DNA from: Chitinophagales bacterium
Lineage (GTDB): Bacteria > Bacteroidota > Bacteroidia > Chitinophagales > UBA2359
Direction of reading: 5' to 3'
DNA length: 40,518 bases
Assembly (NCBI GenBank): GCA_020631035.1
Contig: JAHDIA010000003.1
Span: 1-40,518 of the forward strand
Part shown: piece by piece, positions 1 through 8,400 of the stretch
How the letters are laid out: every line of letters starts with the position of its first letter
Position numbering within the stretch: the stretch's first letter is position 1
Position numbers and translations under genes: made by a program
Notes under the pieces: model-generated
Told to the model about the DNA's origin: nothing
Seen by the model: only the letters and a program-made list of their open reading frames with translations
Databases searched by the model: none

Positions 1-347
1 AAAATGATACTAGAGGCGCATACTTTCAAAGCAGTACCTAAAATGATTTTGGCATCGGCTACTGTTCCAGCCACCCCACCTTGTGAGATACGATGTATTC
101 CTAGCACTTGATTGGCTCTATTGAGGTACAAAACCTTAAATTCCTCAAAATACTCAACAGTTGATTTATTCCAAGTTCTCCAGAAAACCTCATAAGAATC
201 ACTACTGGATCGAATGGTGAGTCTATCTTCTTTTTTGATGGTAGCTGAGTAGCTTACTTGGATTTCTGCGACTTTGAAAGGAATGCCGACAAACTGTTCT
301 AAATAGATGGGAAAATCAATAAGGGTTTGCTTGGATTTAATTTCCAT
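1..347 (-). CDS. radC: RadC-like JAB-domain protein, copy 1 (3' end outside window)
   Basis: Reading from the ATG at 347, the minus strand is open to base 1 and encodes the first ~115 residues of a mobile-element RadC protein. Its sequence NRANQVLGIHRISQGG is a typical RadC core. The zinc-binding JAMM motif (HxHPS...D) would lie just past the window edge. The family has a metalloprotease-like JAB fold; its role on plasmids is unclear despite the name DNA repair protein. The first 277 bases align without gaps to 40242-40518 with 16 differences, nearly all silent, so this is a second diverged copy. ArdA lies upstream in the same orientation across a 98-bp gap with hairpins. Confidence 0.85.
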   Translation of the reverse strand, partial: MEIKSKQTLIDFPIYLEQFVGIPFKVAEIQVSYSATIKKEDRLTIRSSSDSYEVFWRTWNKSTVEYFEEFKVLYLNRANQVLGIHRISQGGVAGTVADAKIILGTALKVCASSII

Positions 348-366
348 TGCTTAGTTGTTTTTTACA

Positions 367-425
367 CCTTGCCAGTCTGTCATTACACAGGCAAGGATAG
401 TTAATAATATTCCTTACCTGTAAGG
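367..425. terminator. Hairpin pair between radC and ardA
   Basis: Two inverted repeats lie between ardA and radC. CCTTGCC (367-373) pairs perfectly with GGCAAGG (390-396), and CCTTA (412-416) pairs with TAAGG (421-425). They probably form a terminator or mRNA-processing structure after ardA. There is no long U-tract, so the terminator role is inferred. Confidence 0.4.
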
Positions 426-445
426 TTGGATTTGTTTTTAGGGAA

Positions 446-1018
446 TTATCTCAATCGCTGAAAGACATAGCCATTTTCAGACCAGCATTCATTGATGAAT
501 AGGTCGTGAGCATAGGCTTTATAGTCTATATAAGCCTTGATACTTTCAGGACAATTGGGATAGCACATATCAAAATGTTCAACAGCGTAGTTTTTTTCAC
601 TAGCATATTTACCACAGTAAGCAGACTGATATTTACTAAAGAGCTTTGTGGTATCTTCTCGGTCAAGTTTGTAGCCGTGGTGGTCAATAAAGAGTAGAAA
701 AGCATTGGTTTCATCTTCTGATTGATCTTCCAACAGTTCACAGACCTCCCAAAAGGTGGCAGAGATTCCGTACCGATGGATAAAGATTTCAGGGATTTCC
801 TCCCAATCACAGAAATGCCATTCCTCCCTTTGCGGAGTACCCAATAAAGGATCGGTTTTATCCAAGCCTTTCAAATAGGATTGAATGGCAGTATAGAAGT
901 CGTCTTGATCCTCATAATCACTCAAACTGAACCATTTGCCGATGAGCTTACCTGCATTGTAACTGGCAAGACAGCCCACCCAAACCTTAGCTTCACTAAG
1001 GTCAAAATTTTCATTCAT
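446..1018 (-). CDS. ardA: ArdA-family antirestriction protein
   Basis: This 190-residue acidic protein starts KVWVGCLASYNAGKLIGKWF after a short leader, the signature of ArdA (opening beta strand, YN.G.L.GKW). It continues with LSDYEDQDDFYTAI and DWEEIPEIF, also in family order. ArdA proteins are DNA mimics that occupy the DNA-binding groove of type I restriction enzymes, protecting incoming plasmids during transfer. The length is slightly above the usual ~165-180 residues, and the acidic composition fits DNA mimicry. The ATG at 1018 is the first in frame. Its presence fits a mobilizable element. Confident by family pattern; target specificity is not known. Confidence 0.85.
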   Translation of the reverse strand: MNENFDLSEAKVWVGCLASYNAGKLIGKWFSLSDYEDQDDFYTAIQSYLKGLDKTDPLLGTPQREEWHFCDWEEIPEIFIHRYGISATFWEVCELLEDQSEDETNAFLLFIDHHGYKLDREDTTKLFSKYQSAYCGKYASEKNYAVEHFDMCYPNCPESIKAYIDYKAYAHDLFINECWSENGYVFQRLR

Positions 1019-1234
1019 AAGTCTTTGTGTGTTTTAATGATTGACTAAAATTGTATTTGCGTGAAAGAACAAAACCAAGCAAGGGTATTAAAGTCTTTAA
1101 TCCCTCACATTGGACAAAGAATATTAAACACAAAGCAGAAAATTTGTCAAGCAAAAAGTGGATTTTAGAGAGCATCAAAAAAGTAGGAACTGAAAGATTT
1201 TGTAATACAGGCAATCTTGAAAAATATATTAAAT
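1019..1234. other. Non-coding stretch upstream of ardA
   Basis: I see no convincing gene here. Short open frames exist on both strands but lack protein-like composition. The ardA promoter should lie at the left end, though I could not pick out a clear TTTG / TAnnTTTG pair. Confidence 0.4.
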
Positions 1235-1288
1235 ACAGCTTTTACTGTTTATACAGCAAATACAGTTTTTGCAGTAAAAGCATTATTA
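1235..1288. repeat. 9-bp phased repeat array 1 (six units)
   Basis: Six consecutive 9-mers in exact phase: acagctttt, actgtttat, acagcaaat, acagttttt, gcagtaaaa, gcattatta. The unit is roughly RCWGTNNNN, and TACWGTA at the junctions is nearly palindromic. Because 9 is a multiple of 3, the array makes an artificial open frame with a three-residue rhythm (TAF-TVY-TAN-TVF), which should not be annotated as protein. The same phased unit occurs around parA and after the rep gene. Confidence 0.75.
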
Positions 1289-1330
1289 AAAGAGCCAATC
1301 TTTCTCGTTGAGATGCCTAATAAAACCTTT
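1289..1330. repeat. Dispersed box, copy 1 (AGGCAT / AGAAAGAT)
   Basis: Read on the minus strand this is GGTTTT, AGGCAT (1313-1318), a 7-bp gap, AGAAAGAT (1298-1305), then GGCTC. Related boxes occur at 24009-24044 and 30821-30857 with 6-bp gaps. Here it directly abuts 9-bp array 1, as the copy at 30821 abuts array 4. Function unknown; a protein-binding or processing site linked to plasmid maintenance is possible. Confidence 0.55.
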
Positions 1331-1332
1331 GC

Positions 1333-1415
1333 GTTAGGGATAGAAGTGGAAAACCCACAGCGAGGAACGAGCGAGGATTTGAAACGGATAGCCCGACCGA
1401 AGGGAACGCCCAAAT
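1333..1415. other. GC-rich hairpin-rich element
   Basis: This ~80-bp block is much richer in GC than its surroundings and holds several short complementary segments: GCGTT near its start with AACGC near its end, GTGG-aaaac-CCAC, and CGG-atag-CCG. I have a recollection of similar blocks recurring between genes in Bacteroidota genomes, which I cannot verify here. It may be a small structured RNA or a dispersed repeat. No protein function is supported. Confidence 0.4.
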
Positions 1416-1477
1416 AAAATAATATTAAAGAAGATGTTGAAAGGGCAAGAGTTGGCTGTTAAATTGATAAAAGGGCA

Positions 1478-1561
1478 TTACGCCTTTTGGATTGAATCTT
1501 GAATTTCGCTGAGTAGTTGCTCTGCAACAAATTGGTAAGCAAACCAAGCAAGATCATTTTT
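1478..1561 (-). pseudogene. Severed 3' end of the DUF7222-type gene
   Basis: After the TAA at 1562-1564 the same reading frame continues for 27 sense codons with convincing protein character (DLAWFAYQFVAEQLLSEI...) to a second TAA at 1478-1480. This looks like the original C-terminus, cut off by a nonsense change in the upstream gene, unless the stop is read through. The evidence is the retained frame and composition only. Confidence 0.45.
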
Positions 1562-1873
1562 TTAATCGTTTGGTAGAGTGATTGCTAAACCTGTCTGCTT
1601 TTCATATTTCATTCGCAAATTTTCAATTTCTGCATAATTTTCATCAAAAAAGTGCTGTGTGTCTGAACAATAAACCATTCTATTTACCACACCAGATACG
1701 CAACCAAAAGTGGTGACATCTTTGAGATAATCAATAGGATCAAGTGCATTGAGTGCATCTTCGCTAACATAAGAGCGAATGTTTCTATCTGCCTGATTAG
1801 CATATCGAGCTAGAAGTTTTGTAAGCGGTGGCATTGTTAAGTTGCCAAGTAAACAGTTATGAGTCGGTTTCAT
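1562..1873 (-). CDS. DUF7222-like plasmid protein, probably truncated
   Basis: This ~103-residue protein starts MKPTHNCLLGNLTMPPLTKL and contains the segment DPIDYLKDVTTFGCVSGVV. It resembles small proteins of unknown function (DUF7222) on Bacteroidota conjugative elements. An upstream extension to 2056 is possible but its sequence does not look coding. The ATG at 1873 is preferred because it carries the same 5' leader (TTTTATTTCTTAACC then a pyrimidine-rich stretch) as the DUF2958 gene at 25161. The frame continues after the stop as described for 1478-1561. Function unknown; the company of ardA and radC suggests plasmid establishment. Confidence 0.55.
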   Translation of the reverse strand: MKPTHNCLLGNLTMPPLTKLLARYANQADRNIRSYVSEDALNALDPIDYLKDVTTFGCVSGVVNRMVYCSDTQHFFDENYAEIENLRMKYEKQTGLAITLPND

Positions 1874-2337
1874 CGGAAAAAGGTTAAGAAATAAAACCAA
1901 TTTTTTAAGACTAGCCACAAACGTATTGTCAAAGGAGGAACTCGCAGAGACAAATCCTTGACAAGGCAAGTGTAGTAGGCTGGTAAGTCTTGATATGGTT
2001 TTATCTTTTCCTTTTTTGATGAGGCGATTCAAGTGATGATACTTGGCGATTTTCAATACATTGCTGATAAAAAGAAAAAGATTGCTAAGTGAGGCGTAGT
2101 TTATAAACTCAATCCACCTATTAGATTATGTAAATGCTATGGCTCTATTGAGGAGCAACTATAGTGGTGGTTATAGGGGTTTATTAGACAAAAAGGACAT
2201 TTTTAGAGGAAAAAATCAGGTGTAAATGCGTTATGGTATGAATTTTTCTTATATTTGAGAGTTAAAAGGAATTTAAAAGATGAATAGAGTAGGGGTGAGG
2301 AGTGTGGTGTTATTTGGTGGTAGTTAAATTTAATGAC
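1874..2337. other. Intergenic region left of the metal module
   Basis: No gene supported. It contains the shared leader of the DUF7222-like gene at 1880-1900 and TAGAGTAGGGG at 2285-2295, an 11-mer also found inverted at 14422-14432 and 25240-25250. The right end approaches the putative boundary repeat of the metal-resistance module. Confidence 0.4.
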
Positions 2338-2353
2338 CGTTTTGTTTAACCAA
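2338..2353. repeat. Left boundary repeat of the metal module
   Basis: CGTTTTGTTTAACCAA here matches CGTTTTTTTTAACCAA at 13046-13061 at 15 of 16 positions, in direct orientation. TTTGTTTAACCA is also repeated exactly at 12964-12975. The repeats enclose all metal genes and the serine recombinase, which suggests a recombination boundary. Inferred. Confidence 0.4.
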
Positions 2354-2369
2354 AAGCCCTAAAGAAAAA

Positions 2370-2384
2370 TGCAATCAAATTGCA
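2370..2384. promoter_or_regulatory. Probable Fur-family operator 1
   Basis: TGCAAT (2370-2375), spacer CAA, ATTGCA (2379-2384) is a perfect inverted repeat with 6-bp arms just upstream of a TACCTTTG promoter element at 2397-2404. The same arms and spacer length recur at 8818-8832, right after the Fur-family gene. This is the expected layout for metal-dependent repression by the protein at 8401; the pairing is inferred. Confidence 0.7.
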
Positions 2385-2396
2385 CCTTTTTTGTTG

Positions 2397-2404
2397 TACC
2401 TTTG
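2397..2404 (+). promoter_or_regulatory. Bacteroidota -7 promoter element of the metal operon
   Basis: TACCTTTG fits the Bacteroidota -7 consensus TAnnTTTG, 7 bp upstream of the ATG at 2412. The leader would be very short, and the operator palindrome at 2370-2384 lies where a -33 element would be covered by the repressor. No perfect -33 TTTG is visible at the best spacing. Confidence 0.5.
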
Positions 2405-2411
2405 CGTCTTC

Positions 2412-2750
2412 ATGAGATTAGCAATTCACATTTTCAACATCTATATACTTGCTTTATCGTTTGTCCCCTGTGGTGATAGTGGTGCTGGTATTGTGAAGAT
2501 AGCTAAACATTTCTTTGGAGTTGAGTATAAAGATATTTCAGACCATAACCAACATTCTGATGGTTGTGGTGATGATGTTTGTTCTCCTTTTTGTATTTGT
2601 GAGTGCTGTTCAACTACATTAGATATTCCAACCAAATCACTTATTATAGTAAAGTATCTACTTCCAATACCTACTAAGGTGCTTACCTCATTTTCTAATT
2701 TTATTTCTTCCTCTTTTCATCACTCTATTTGGCAACCACCAAAAATTTAA
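2412..2750 (+). CDS. DUF6660-type small Cys-rich exported protein
   Basis: This 112-residue product begins MRLAIHIFNIYILALSFVPC, an apparent signal peptide. It has a central DHNQHSDGCGDDVCSPFCIC segment followed by ECC, then ends in SSFHHSIWQPPKI. The DHNQ...CSPFC.C.CC core and the IWQPP ending match the DUF6660 proteins that precede czcA-type pumps in Bacteroidota. The His/Cys content suggests periplasmic metal binding, but no function is proven. A start seven codons earlier is possible; 2412 is preferred because it lies downstream of the promoter element and gives a clean signal peptide. It is the first gene of the metal operon. Confidence 0.8.
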   Translation: MRLAIHIFNIYILALSFVPCGDSGAGIVKIAKHFFGVEYKDISDHNQHSDGCGDDVCSPFCICECCSTTLDIPTKSLIIVKYLLPIPTKVLTSFSNFISSSFHHSIWQPPKI

Positions 2751-2824
2751 TTTACCAATTTTTGTAGGATACCTATGCCTACTCATATAATTCATATTTG
2801 GTTAAATTAAATTATAAGTAATCT

Positions 2825-5800
2825 ATGTTTGATAAGATTATCGCTTATTCTATTGAGAATAAGTTTATAATAGGGCTATTAACGCTTGCCCTAATTGTAT
2901 GGGGAGCATTCTCTCTACGTCAATTGCCCATAGATGCCGTACCTGATATCACCAATAATCAGATACAAATCATTACCATTTCGCCCACTTTGGCAACACT
3001 AGAAGTGGAGCAATTCATTACCACACCTGTTGAGTTGGCGTTGCAAAATATTCAACAACTCGTAGAGATACGTTCTATTTCTCGCTTTGGTTTGTCTGTT
3101 GTGACAGTAGTTTTTGAGGAAGATATGGACGTTTATCTAGCCCGCCAATTGGTAGGTGAATATTTAAAAGAAGCTGAAGATGATATTCCTGACGGTTTGG
3201 GAACACCTGAAATGGCTCCCATTTCTACGGGCTTGGGAGAGATTTATCAATATGTAATTCGACCAGAGAAGGGCTATGAGGATAAGTATTCTCCAATGGA
3301 ACTGCGGAGCATTCAGGATTGGATTGTCAAACGCCAATTGTCAGGTATCGAGGGAGTTGTCGAGATCAATACAATGGGCGGTTTTCTCAAACAATATGAA
3401 GTGGCAGTCGATCCCAATTTACTCAAGTCGGTAGGCATCAGTATTACCGATATTTTGACCGCTTTAGAAAATAGCAATGAAAATACAGGTGGTGCATATA
3501 TTGAGAAAAATCCGAATACTTATTATATCCGAACCAATGGCATCGCCCGTTCTTTGACCGACTTGGAAAATATTGTTGTGGATGTCCGCAATGGCAGACC
3601 AATTTTAGTTAAAGATGTCGCTACTGTTCAATTTGGCAAAGCCCCTCGATATGGTGCATTAGTACGGGATGGAGAAGAAGCCGTAGGCGGTCGGGTGATG
3701 ATGCTAAAAGGGGCAAACTCTGCGGCTGTAACTGAACGAGTAAAAGAACGGGTAAAGCAAATTAAAAAATCATTGCCCGAAGGCGTGATTATCGAGCCTT
3801 ACTTAGTCAGAGATAAACTGGTTTCTACGGCAATTGGAACGGTCAAAACCAATCTCCTTGAAGGGGGCTTGATTGTTATTTTCATTTTGGTGCTGATGCT
3901 CGGCAATTGGAGAGCAGGGCTTATAGTGGCTTCGGTCATTCCACTTTCTATGTTATTTGCTGTTTCTATGATGAATATGCTGGGCATATCCGCCAATCTA
4001 ATGAGTTTGGGAGCAATTGATTTTGGTCTAATAGTAGATGGTGCAGTTATTATTGTAGAGGCAATAGTTCACCGATTACAGGTCAATTTTGCGGGTCAAA
4101 AATTGACAATTGCCCAAATGAATAATGAAGTCAAAACGGCTGCCCAAAAAATTCGTAGTTCAGCAGCTTTTGGGGAAATAATTATTCTAATGGTTTATAT
4201 TCCAATTCTTGCTTTGGTCGGTATTGAGGGCAAAATGTTCAAACCAATGGCACAAACAGTAATGCTGGCAATCGGGGGTGCTTTAATCCTTTCTCTGACC
4301 TATATACCAATGATGTCTGCCCTGTTTCTCAATAAAAAGATTACCAATAAGAAAACAATTGCTGACCGTATCATTGCTTTTTTCCAAAGACTTTACACAC
4401 CCGTTTTGAATTTGGCTTTACGATTCAAAGCGTTTTTTGTTTTGGTAACAATTATTTTGTTTACCATTAGCTTGTTTGTATTCAGTCGAATGGGGGGGGA
4501 GTTTATACCAACATTGGAAGAAGGTGATTTAGCTATGCAGCAAATTTTACCTGCTGGTACTTCACTTTCCCAAAGTGTTGAAATCGCATCCATTATTCAG
4601 AAAAAACTACTTAAAGATTTTCCTGAAATAGAGGATGTGGTCGTCAATATCGGTGCAGCCGAAATTCCTACTGACCCTATGCCCGTTGAGATTGGCGATT
4701 ATGTTTTAGTAATGAAACCTAAAAGTGAATGGACATCTGCAAGTAGTCGAAAGGAGATGTTTGAAAAAATTGAAAAATCGTTGAGTGTTATTCCTGGAGT
4801 CGGTTACGAATTTTCCCAACCTATCCAGTTACGTTTTAATGAACTAATGACAGGTTCAAAAGCAGACATTGCTATTAAGTTGTACGGAGAGGATTTAGAT
4901 TTGCTCTATAATAAAGCCAAAGAAGCCGAAAGTATTATTACAAAAATTGGCGGTGTGGGAACGGTCAATGTGGAGCAAACTATCGGGATGCCGCAAATTA
5001 TTATCAATTTCAAATATGATAAAATGGCGCAGTATGGTTTGCAGGTCAAAGAGGTCAATCAAGTGGTCAGAAGTGCCTTCGCAGGTGAAAGTGCAGGGGT
5101 GATTTATGAGGGCGAAAAGCGTTTTGATTTGGTAGTACGGTTGGACGAAAAATACCGCAATGGCATAGCTGATGTGCAAAACCTCTACATCACTTTAGAT
5201 AATGGAGCGCAAGTACCTTTACAAACAGTCGCTAATGTAGAACTAATAGACGCACCTATGCAAATTTCTAGAGAGAATACAAACCGCCGAATAGTAATTG
5301 GGGCTAATGTGGGTGATACAGATGTAGAAACATTGGTCAGCAAAATTCAAAAAGAATTAGATTTAAAAATAGAAATCCCTGCTGGCTATTACTTCACTTA
5401 CGGTGGTCAGTTTGAAAACCTGCAAGCTGCCAATGCTCGTTTAATGGTAGCTGTACCAATTGCCCTTGCACTGATATTTATTATGCTCTACTTCACCTTT
5501 GGCAGTATCTCACAGGCTCTTTTGATTTTTACAGCTATTCCACTTTCCGCTATTGGTGGTATCTGGGCTTTGGAGCTTCGAGGAATGCCGTTTAGTATTT
5601 CCGCAGGTATTGGTTTTATCGCACTTTTTGGTGTAGCAGTTCTAAATGGAATTGTCCTCATTGGTTATTTTAATCAATTAAAAAAGGAAGGTGTTACCAA
5701 TATCAGGGAGCGCATCATCAAAGGTACAAGTGTTCGTTTGCGTCCTGTTTTATTAACAGCTTCGGTCGCTTCATTAGGCTTTTTGCCAATGGCTCTTTCT

Positions 5801-7132
5801 ACTTCTGGTGGTGCAGAAGTGCAACGACCTCTGGCAACGGTTGTGATTGGCGGATTGATAACAGCCACCTTTTTAACCTTAGTCGTACTCCCGATTTTAT
5901 ATAGCTGGCTGGCGAAATGGCAGGAGCGCAAGGGAGGACGGACAACAACTGCAAGTGCATCTCTAATCATTCTGCCTTTACTATTTTTCAGTCTGTCTGT
6001 CGAAGCACAACAACGACCCGTAACAATGGATGAAGCAGTAGAAATGGCTGTCCAAAATCACCCTGTCATTCGAGCAACAGATTTACAAATTCAGCAAAGT
6101 GAAAGTTTAAAAGACTTGCCTTACTCACTTGGAGATACAGAAATCAGCTATCAGGGTGATGGGCTATTTAGAGAAAACGGACAACGGGTTAATCAAATCG
6201 GAGTAGTACAAAACATTCCCAACCCTGCATCAGTCAAAGCACAAAATGTTTTGCAAAATGAAATTGTTAAACAAAGCTATTTGGGTAAGGAACTGACCAA
6301 AAGAGAATTGATTTTAGAGGTCAAGCAAACCTATCTCGATTTACAGCAACGTAAGGAATTACGGCAAATCTACAAACAATTGTTACAGACCTACGAACAG
6401 TATCTCCAAATGGCAACAGTACGGGTAGATATTGGTGCAGCTAATAATATTGAAAAACTGACTATTCAATCCGCTTTGAGTGAATATCGCTTATTGCTTA
6501 ATCAATCCATTTTGGAAATTGAAAATCTGGAAAAACAATTAGTCAATCTTTTAAATACAGACCAGTCCGTTACTTCAACAGACAGCTTGACAATGATGGC
6601 TTTTGAATCAAGGGATAGCCTGAACAATTTACAGATACAAATTGCCAGTCAGGATATTTTAATTGAACAGGCAAATATTGAACTATTGAAAACAGATTTA
6701 AAACCTGATTTTAATATTGGTTACTCAACCCAAAATTACTTTGAGGGCGGTTGGCTTCACGGTTTACAGGCAGGAATAGATATTCCTCTTTTTAAGAAGC
6801 AAAACAAACAAAAAGTGAAAGCTCAAAAATTACAAATTGAGGTAGCCCAAATCAAACTTGATGTAAAAAAACAAAGGCTCAACCAAGAGTTATTGGCAAT
6901 CGAAAATGTCATTTATTTGTACAATTCTGGTGTAAATCATTATCAGGAACAACTGGAAAATATCAATCCTGAAATCATACGAATATCCAAACTCAATTAT
7001 GAAGCTGGGGAAATCTCCTACCTCGAATTGCTGAATACCTTAAATATTTCTTCCAAAAATCAAATTAGTTATTTGGAGCAGGTGTTAGCATACAATAAAG
7101 CGGTAGTGCTTCACCAATTTTTTACAAACTAA
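2825..7132 (+). CDS. czcA: CusA/CzcA heavy-metal RND pump fused to a TolC-like outer-membrane factor
   Basis: This 1435-residue protein has two parts. Residues ~1-1035 form a complete CzcA-type RND proton/metal antiporter: N-terminal helix, two periplasmic loops, and the heavy-metal TM4 motif DFGLIVDGAVIIVEAI near residue 398. Then comes a hydrophobic stretch (SLIILPLLFFSLSVEA, ~1043-1058) resembling a signal peptide with an A-Q cleavage site, followed by a TolC-family domain (TMDEAVEMAVQNHPVIRA onwards) to the end. RND pumps of this class export Zn, Co, Cd, Ni, Cu or Ag. The fusion is known in Bacteroidota and makes a separate czcC gene unnecessary. The adaptor gene follows 14 bp downstream. 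Confidence 0.95.
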   Translation: MFDKIIAYSIENKFIIGLLTLALIVWGAFSLRQLPIDAVPDITNNQIQIITISPTLATLEVEQFITTPVELALQNIQQLVEIRSISRFGLSVVTVVFEEDMDVYLARQLVGEYLKEAEDDIPDGLGTPEMAPISTGLGEIYQYVIRPEKGYEDKYSPMELRSIQDWIVKRQLSGIEGVVEINTMGGFLKQYEVAVDPNLLKSVGISITDILTALENSNENTGGAYIEKNPNTYYIRTNGIARSLTDLENIVVDVRNGRPILVKDVATVQFGKAPRYGALVRDGEEAVGGRVMMLKGANSAAVTERVKERVKQIKKSLPEGVIIEPYLVRDKLVSTAIGTVKTNLLEGGLIVIFILVLMLGNWRAGLIVASVIPLSMLFAVSMMNMLGISANLMSLGAIDFGLIVDGAVIIVEAIVHRLQVNFAGQKLTIAQMNNEVKTAAQKIRSSAAFGEIIILMVYIPILALVGIEGKMFKPMAQTVMLAIGGALILSLTYIPMMSALFLNKKITNKKTIADRIIAFFQRLYTPVLNLALRFKAFFVLVTIILFTISLFVFSRMGGEFIPTLEEGDLAMQQILPAGTSLSQSVEIASIIQKKLLKDFPEIEDVVVNIGAAEIPTDPMPVEIGDYVLVMKPKSEWTSASSRKEMFEKIEKSLSVIPGVGYEFSQPIQLRFNELMTGSKADIAIKLYGEDLDLLYNKAKEAESIITKIGGVGTVNVEQTIGMPQIIINFKYDKMAQYGLQVKEVNQVVRSAFAGESAGVIYEGEKRFDLVVRLDEKYRNGIADVQNLYITLDNGAQVPLQTVANVELIDAPMQISRENTNRRIVIGANVGDTDVETLVSKIQKELDLKIEIPAGYYFTYGGQFENLQAANARLMVAVPIALALIFIMLYFTFGSISQALLIFTAIPLSAIGGIWALELRGMPFSISAGIGFIALFGVAVLNGIVLIGYFNQLKKEGVTNIRERIIKGTSVRLRPVLLTASVASLGFLPMALSTSGGAEVQRPLATVVIGGLITATFLTLVVLPILYSWLAKWQERKGGRTTTASASLIILPLLFFSLSVEAQQRPVTMDEAVEMAVQNHPVIRATDLQIQQSESLKDLPYSLGDTEISYQGDGLFRENGQRVNQIGVVQNIPNPASVKAQNVLQNEIVKQSYLGKELTKRELILEVKQTYLDLQQRKELRQIYKQLLQTYEQYLQMATVRVDIGAANNIEKLTIQSALSEYRLLLNQSILEIENLEKQLVNLLNTDQSVTSTDSLTMMAFESRDSLNNLQIQIASQDILIEQANIELLKTDLKPDFNIGYSTQNYFEGGWLHGLQAGIDIPLFKKQNKQKVKAQKLQIEVAQIKLDVKKQRLNQELLAIENVIYLYNSGVNHYQEQLENINPEIIRISKLNYEAGEISYLELLNTLNISSKNQISYLEQVLAYNKAVVLHQFFTN

Positions 7133-7146
7133 CAACCGATCATAAA

Positions 7147-8385
7147 ATGAAAAAGATCAAATCATATATCATCTTGTTTTTTAGTGTAGCACTAATTTCC
7201 ACCTTTCTTGCTTGTGGTCACAGTCACTCTGATGGACACAATCACAACCATTCACACGGAAATGAACAGCATAGTGAAGGCGATGGTCATGGACACGGAC
7301 ATGGCGAAGAACACGAAGAAGGAGAAATTCATCTAACTAAAGAGCAAATTGAAACCATGAAAATTCAGTTTGGCGATTTCTCCCAAGTTAAAATAAATGA
7401 CTTTGTTAAAGCAACAGGAACACTTGACTTACCACCTAATGCCTATGCTTCAGTAAGTGCAAGAGCAGATGGATTTATAAAAGGAAGTAAAAAATATGTA
7501 GATGGTAACTATATTAAGGAAGGGGCAATTATTGGTTATCTAGAAAATCCTGAATTTATTCAAAAACAACAAAACTACCTTGAAGTACAATCAGAGCTAG
7601 CTTTTTTAAATCAAGAATTAGCTCGACAGCAAAAATTGGTAACTGCGAATGCAGGAGTGGAAAAGAATCTGCAAAAATTGCAATCAGAAGTGAATGTAAA
7701 AACAGTTACACTAAAAGGTATAGCCAAACAATTAGCTTATCTCGGCTTCAATACTACTAATTTGACACCTGATAATATCACCGAACGCATTGTTATTATT
7801 TCGCCCGTGTCTGGTTATATTACATCTGTAAGTATGCACAATGGAATGTATGTTACACCACAAATAGAACTAATCGAAATAGTCAATGAAAACCATCTGC
7901 ATTTAGAATTAGACATATTTGAAAAAGACATTGCCATTATCAAAGAAGGTCAGAGAATAAGCTATAATGTTCCTGCAATGAGTAATGATGTTTATGAAGG
8001 AGAAGTTCATATTGTTGGTAAAGAATTCAATACCGAAAATAAAACCGTTCGTATTTACGGGCATTTAGGAAAAGAGCGTCCAAAATTTATTAAAGACCTT
8101 TTTGTTGAAGCTAAAATTTGGTTGAATGACCAAACTGTTCAGGCACTTCCAGAAAAAGTAATTATCAAAGATGGGACTTTCTCTTATATTTATGTTGCTA
8201 ATGACCAAGTTAATAATGATGAGTTGAAATTTGAGGCAATCAGAGTGCTAGAAGGTACAACTGATAATGGTTTTACTTCTGTAAAATTGATTGACACAAT
8301 ACCTGACGGGATGAAAATCGTGACTAAGGGAGCATATTATGTTTTTGCTCAATCGAAGGCTGGAGAGTTATCACATGAACATTAA
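7147..8385 (+). CDS. czcB: CzcB/CusB-type periplasmic adaptor, lipoprotein with His-rich N-terminus
   Basis: This 412-residue protein has a lipoprotein signal peptide (Cys at about residue 23, STFLACGH), a His/Asp-rich stretch (HSHSDGHNHNHSHG and HGHGHGEEHEE), then a membrane-fusion fold: barrel-sandwich hybrid, a coiled-coil hairpin around residues 135-190 (FIQKQQNYLEVQSELAFLNQ), and the returning lipoyl half (VIISPVSGYITSVSMHNGMY). It should connect the inner-membrane pump to the TolC part of the fusion. The His-rich region probably binds or delivers divalent metal. A second His cluster ends the protein (SHEH). Confidence 0.93.
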   Translation: MKKIKSYIILFFSVALISTFLACGHSHSDGHNHNHSHGNEQHSEGDGHGHGHGEEHEEGEIHLTKEQIETMKIQFGDFSQVKINDFVKATGTLDLPPNAYASVSARADGFIKGSKKYVDGNYIKEGAIIGYLENPEFIQKQQNYLEVQSELAFLNQELARQQKLVTANAGVEKNLQKLQSEVNVKTVTLKGIAKQLAYLGFNTTNLTPDNITERIVIISPVSGYITSVSMHNGMYVTPQIELIEIVNENHLHLELDIFEKDIAIIKEGQRISYNVPAMSNDVYEGEVHIVGKEFNTENKTVRIYGHLGKERPKFIKDLFVEAKIWLNDQTVQALPEKVIIKDGTFSYIYVANDQVNNDELKFEAIRVLEGTTDNGFTSVKLIDTIPDGMKIVTKGAYYVFAQSKAGELSHEH

Positions 8386-8400
8386 TAAACCTTTTTTACA

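Noticed and set aside
1051-1417. Overlapping plus-strand protein-coding frames
   Set aside because: The frames run through the 9-bp array and the GC-rich element; openness follows from the repeat length being a multiple of three.
2441-2635. Minus-strand gene opposite the DUF6660 gene
   Set aside because: The plus-strand frame has a signal peptide, family motifs, operator and promoter; the opposite frame is its shadow.
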